From the NCBI RefSeq assembly GCF_000725805.1, contig NZ_KL647135.1, positions 190,903 through 224,487 of the forward strand: 33,585 nucleotides of DNA. The letters are read 5' to 3'. The DNA is from Streptomyces xanthophaeus (GTDB lineage Bacteria > Actinomycetota > Actinomycetes > Streptomycetales > Streptomycetaceae). A model generated the notes under the pieces. It ran no database searches. It worked only from the letters and a program-made list of their open reading frames with translations, and was not told where the DNA came from. Below, piece by piece: positions 32,810 through 33,585 of the stretch (position 1 is its first letter; every line of letters begins with the position of its first letter). The translations under genes and the position numbers were made by a program.

Positions 32810-33217
32810 ATGGGACCTGTGGAATTCATCGTCCTCGCCTTCCCGGAGGAGCAGCTGCGGGTACCGGCCGTGGAGGCCGTGATGGGCCTGCGGAAGACCG
32901 GGGTCGTCCGGCTGATCGACGGACTCGTGGCCACGAGAACCGCCTCGGGCGACGTGCTCGCGGCGGAGTTCGACGAGTTCGAGGAGCTACGGGGCCTCCT
33001 GACGGGCCGGGACGCCGCACGGCTGATCGGGCCGGAGGACGTCCAGGAGGCGGCGGGACTGCTGGAGCGCGGGAGCTGCGCACTGCTGCTGGTGGTCGAG
33101 CACGTGTGGGCGCAGGACGCGGCGCTCGCCGTACGGGCCGCAGGCGGCCGGATCGTCGGCTCGGTCCGCATCCCGCCGGACCGCATCGCGGCCGGCCCCC
33201 GAGCGGGGGTGTCCTGA
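32810..33217 (+). CDS. DUF6325 family protein
   Basis: The 135-residue product (MGPVEFIVLAFPEEQL, then VVRLIDGLVATRTASGDV and ALLLVVEHVWAQDAALAVRAAGGRIVGSVRIP) matches a small actinobacterial family of unknown function, as I remember it DUF6325, that often lies beside SHOCT-domain genes. It has no clear signal or stable membrane helix. The ATG is preceded by GGAG. Its stop overlaps the next start (TGATG), so the two are coupled. Confidence 0.82.
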   Translation: MGPVEFIVLAFPEEQLRVPAVEAVMGLRKTGVVRLIDGLVATRTASGDVLAAEFDEFEELRGLLTGRDAARLIGPEDVQEAAGLLERGSCALLLVVEHVWAQDAALAVRAAGGRIVGSVRIPPDRIAAGPRAGVS

Positions 33218-33451
33218 TGTTCATCCGACCCGTGGGGCCGACGGTGCACCCGGCGAGCCGCCCGCCGGGCCACCCGCTGCTGCGGGGCCTGCTGGCACGG
33301 GCGGCGGGGGCGGCCGAGGCGCCGGACGCCTCGGGCGGGGCGGGCGGGGCGGGCGGGGGGGGGGCCCCCCCTGCCCTCCTTGGCCCACGAGGGCCACCTG
33401 ACCCCGGAGGAGTTCACGACGGCGAAGGCCCGCCTGCTGGGCGGGGGCTGA
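33217..33451 (+). pseudogene. SHOCT-domain protein gene, frameshifted at a G10C7 tract
   Basis: The start ATG overlaps the DUF6325 stop. The first frame runs MFIRPVGPTVHPASRPPGHPLLRGLLARAAG and into a Gly-rich stretch; the C-terminal SHOCT motif (SLAHEGHLTPEEFTTAKARLL, ending TGA 33449-33451) is one base out of frame. The shift lies at 33355-33371, ten G followed by seven C. Removing one base there restores a protein of about 77 residues with a C-terminal SHOCT domain, a short helical hairpin often found on oligomeric membrane-associated proteins. It may be a sequencing error, a real mutation, or phase variation. Confidence 0.75.
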
Positions 33452-33585
33452 GGGGGGGCTTCGGGGGCCTGTTACCCCTTGGCCGCATCAGAGAAGTCTT
33501 GGGGGATTCCCGTCAGTCCCACGGTCCTTCCGTGCCGGGCCGGGCCCTCAAGGGCGCTCCCTGCGGTCGCGTCGCTTCGCGATGG

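Noticed and set aside
33452..33585. Start of another gene at the right edge
   Set aside because: The last 134 bp show no ribosome site with a start codon followed by recognisable coding sequence.

Overview
The window is chromosomal DNA of a high-GC actinomycete, almost certainly a Streptomyces: coding sequence has strong third-position G/C bias, GTG starts are common, TTA codons are nearly absent from real genes, and gene content and order (hom-thrC-thrB-rho-rpmE-prfA-prmC, lysA next to an ArgS-like protein, a Ku/LigD pair, a second rodA-pbpA pair) fit the Streptomyces core arm.

Left third (1-14700, all on the minus strand): a dense housekeeping block. Read in the direction of transcription it holds a receiver-only response regulator, an ArgS-related protein without catalytic domain, lysA, hom, thrC, thrB, rho, an LCP cell-wall protein, rpmE, prfA, prmC, a TsaC/Sua5-type threonylcarbamoyl-AMP synthase, and a low-molecular-weight phosphatase homologue whose nucleophilic Cys is a Ser. 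The aspartate-derived amino acid genes (lysA, hom, thrC, thrB) are followed by translation and transcription termination genes. Hairpins follow rho, rpmE and thrB, and one lies between thrC and thrB.

Middle (14827-17154): a tRNA-Arg(CCG) gene whose 3' end and downstream terminator are duplicated as a 99-bp direct repeat 2,177 bp away. Between the repeats lie a tyrosine integrase broken by a frameshift and an internal deletion, a lone Imm35/YrhB-like immunity gene and a small predicted membrane protein. This is the scar of an integrative element.

Right half (17155-33585): accessory and stress functions in small units. There is an XdhC-like protein; a DUF6479 membrane protein; a bacterial NHEJ set (LigD ligase and polymerase as separate coupled genes, divergent from ku with only 31 bp between); a degenerate NERD protein; a membrane-anchored secreted protein; a lipoprotein translationally coupled to a sensor kinase with no response regulator nearby; a TetR regulator with an AurF-type diiron oxygenase, divergent from a second ferritin-like diiron protein across a palindromic operator candidate; a paralogous rodA-pbpA cell-wall pair; and a DUF6325 gene followed by a SHOCT gene frameshifted at a G10C7 tract.

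The points most worth attention are the two-diiron-protein/TetR module, three enzyme-derived proteins that have lost catalytic residues or domains (phosphatase, ArgS-like, NERD), the decayed element carrying an orphan immunity gene, and the lipoprotein/kinase pair without a regulator.
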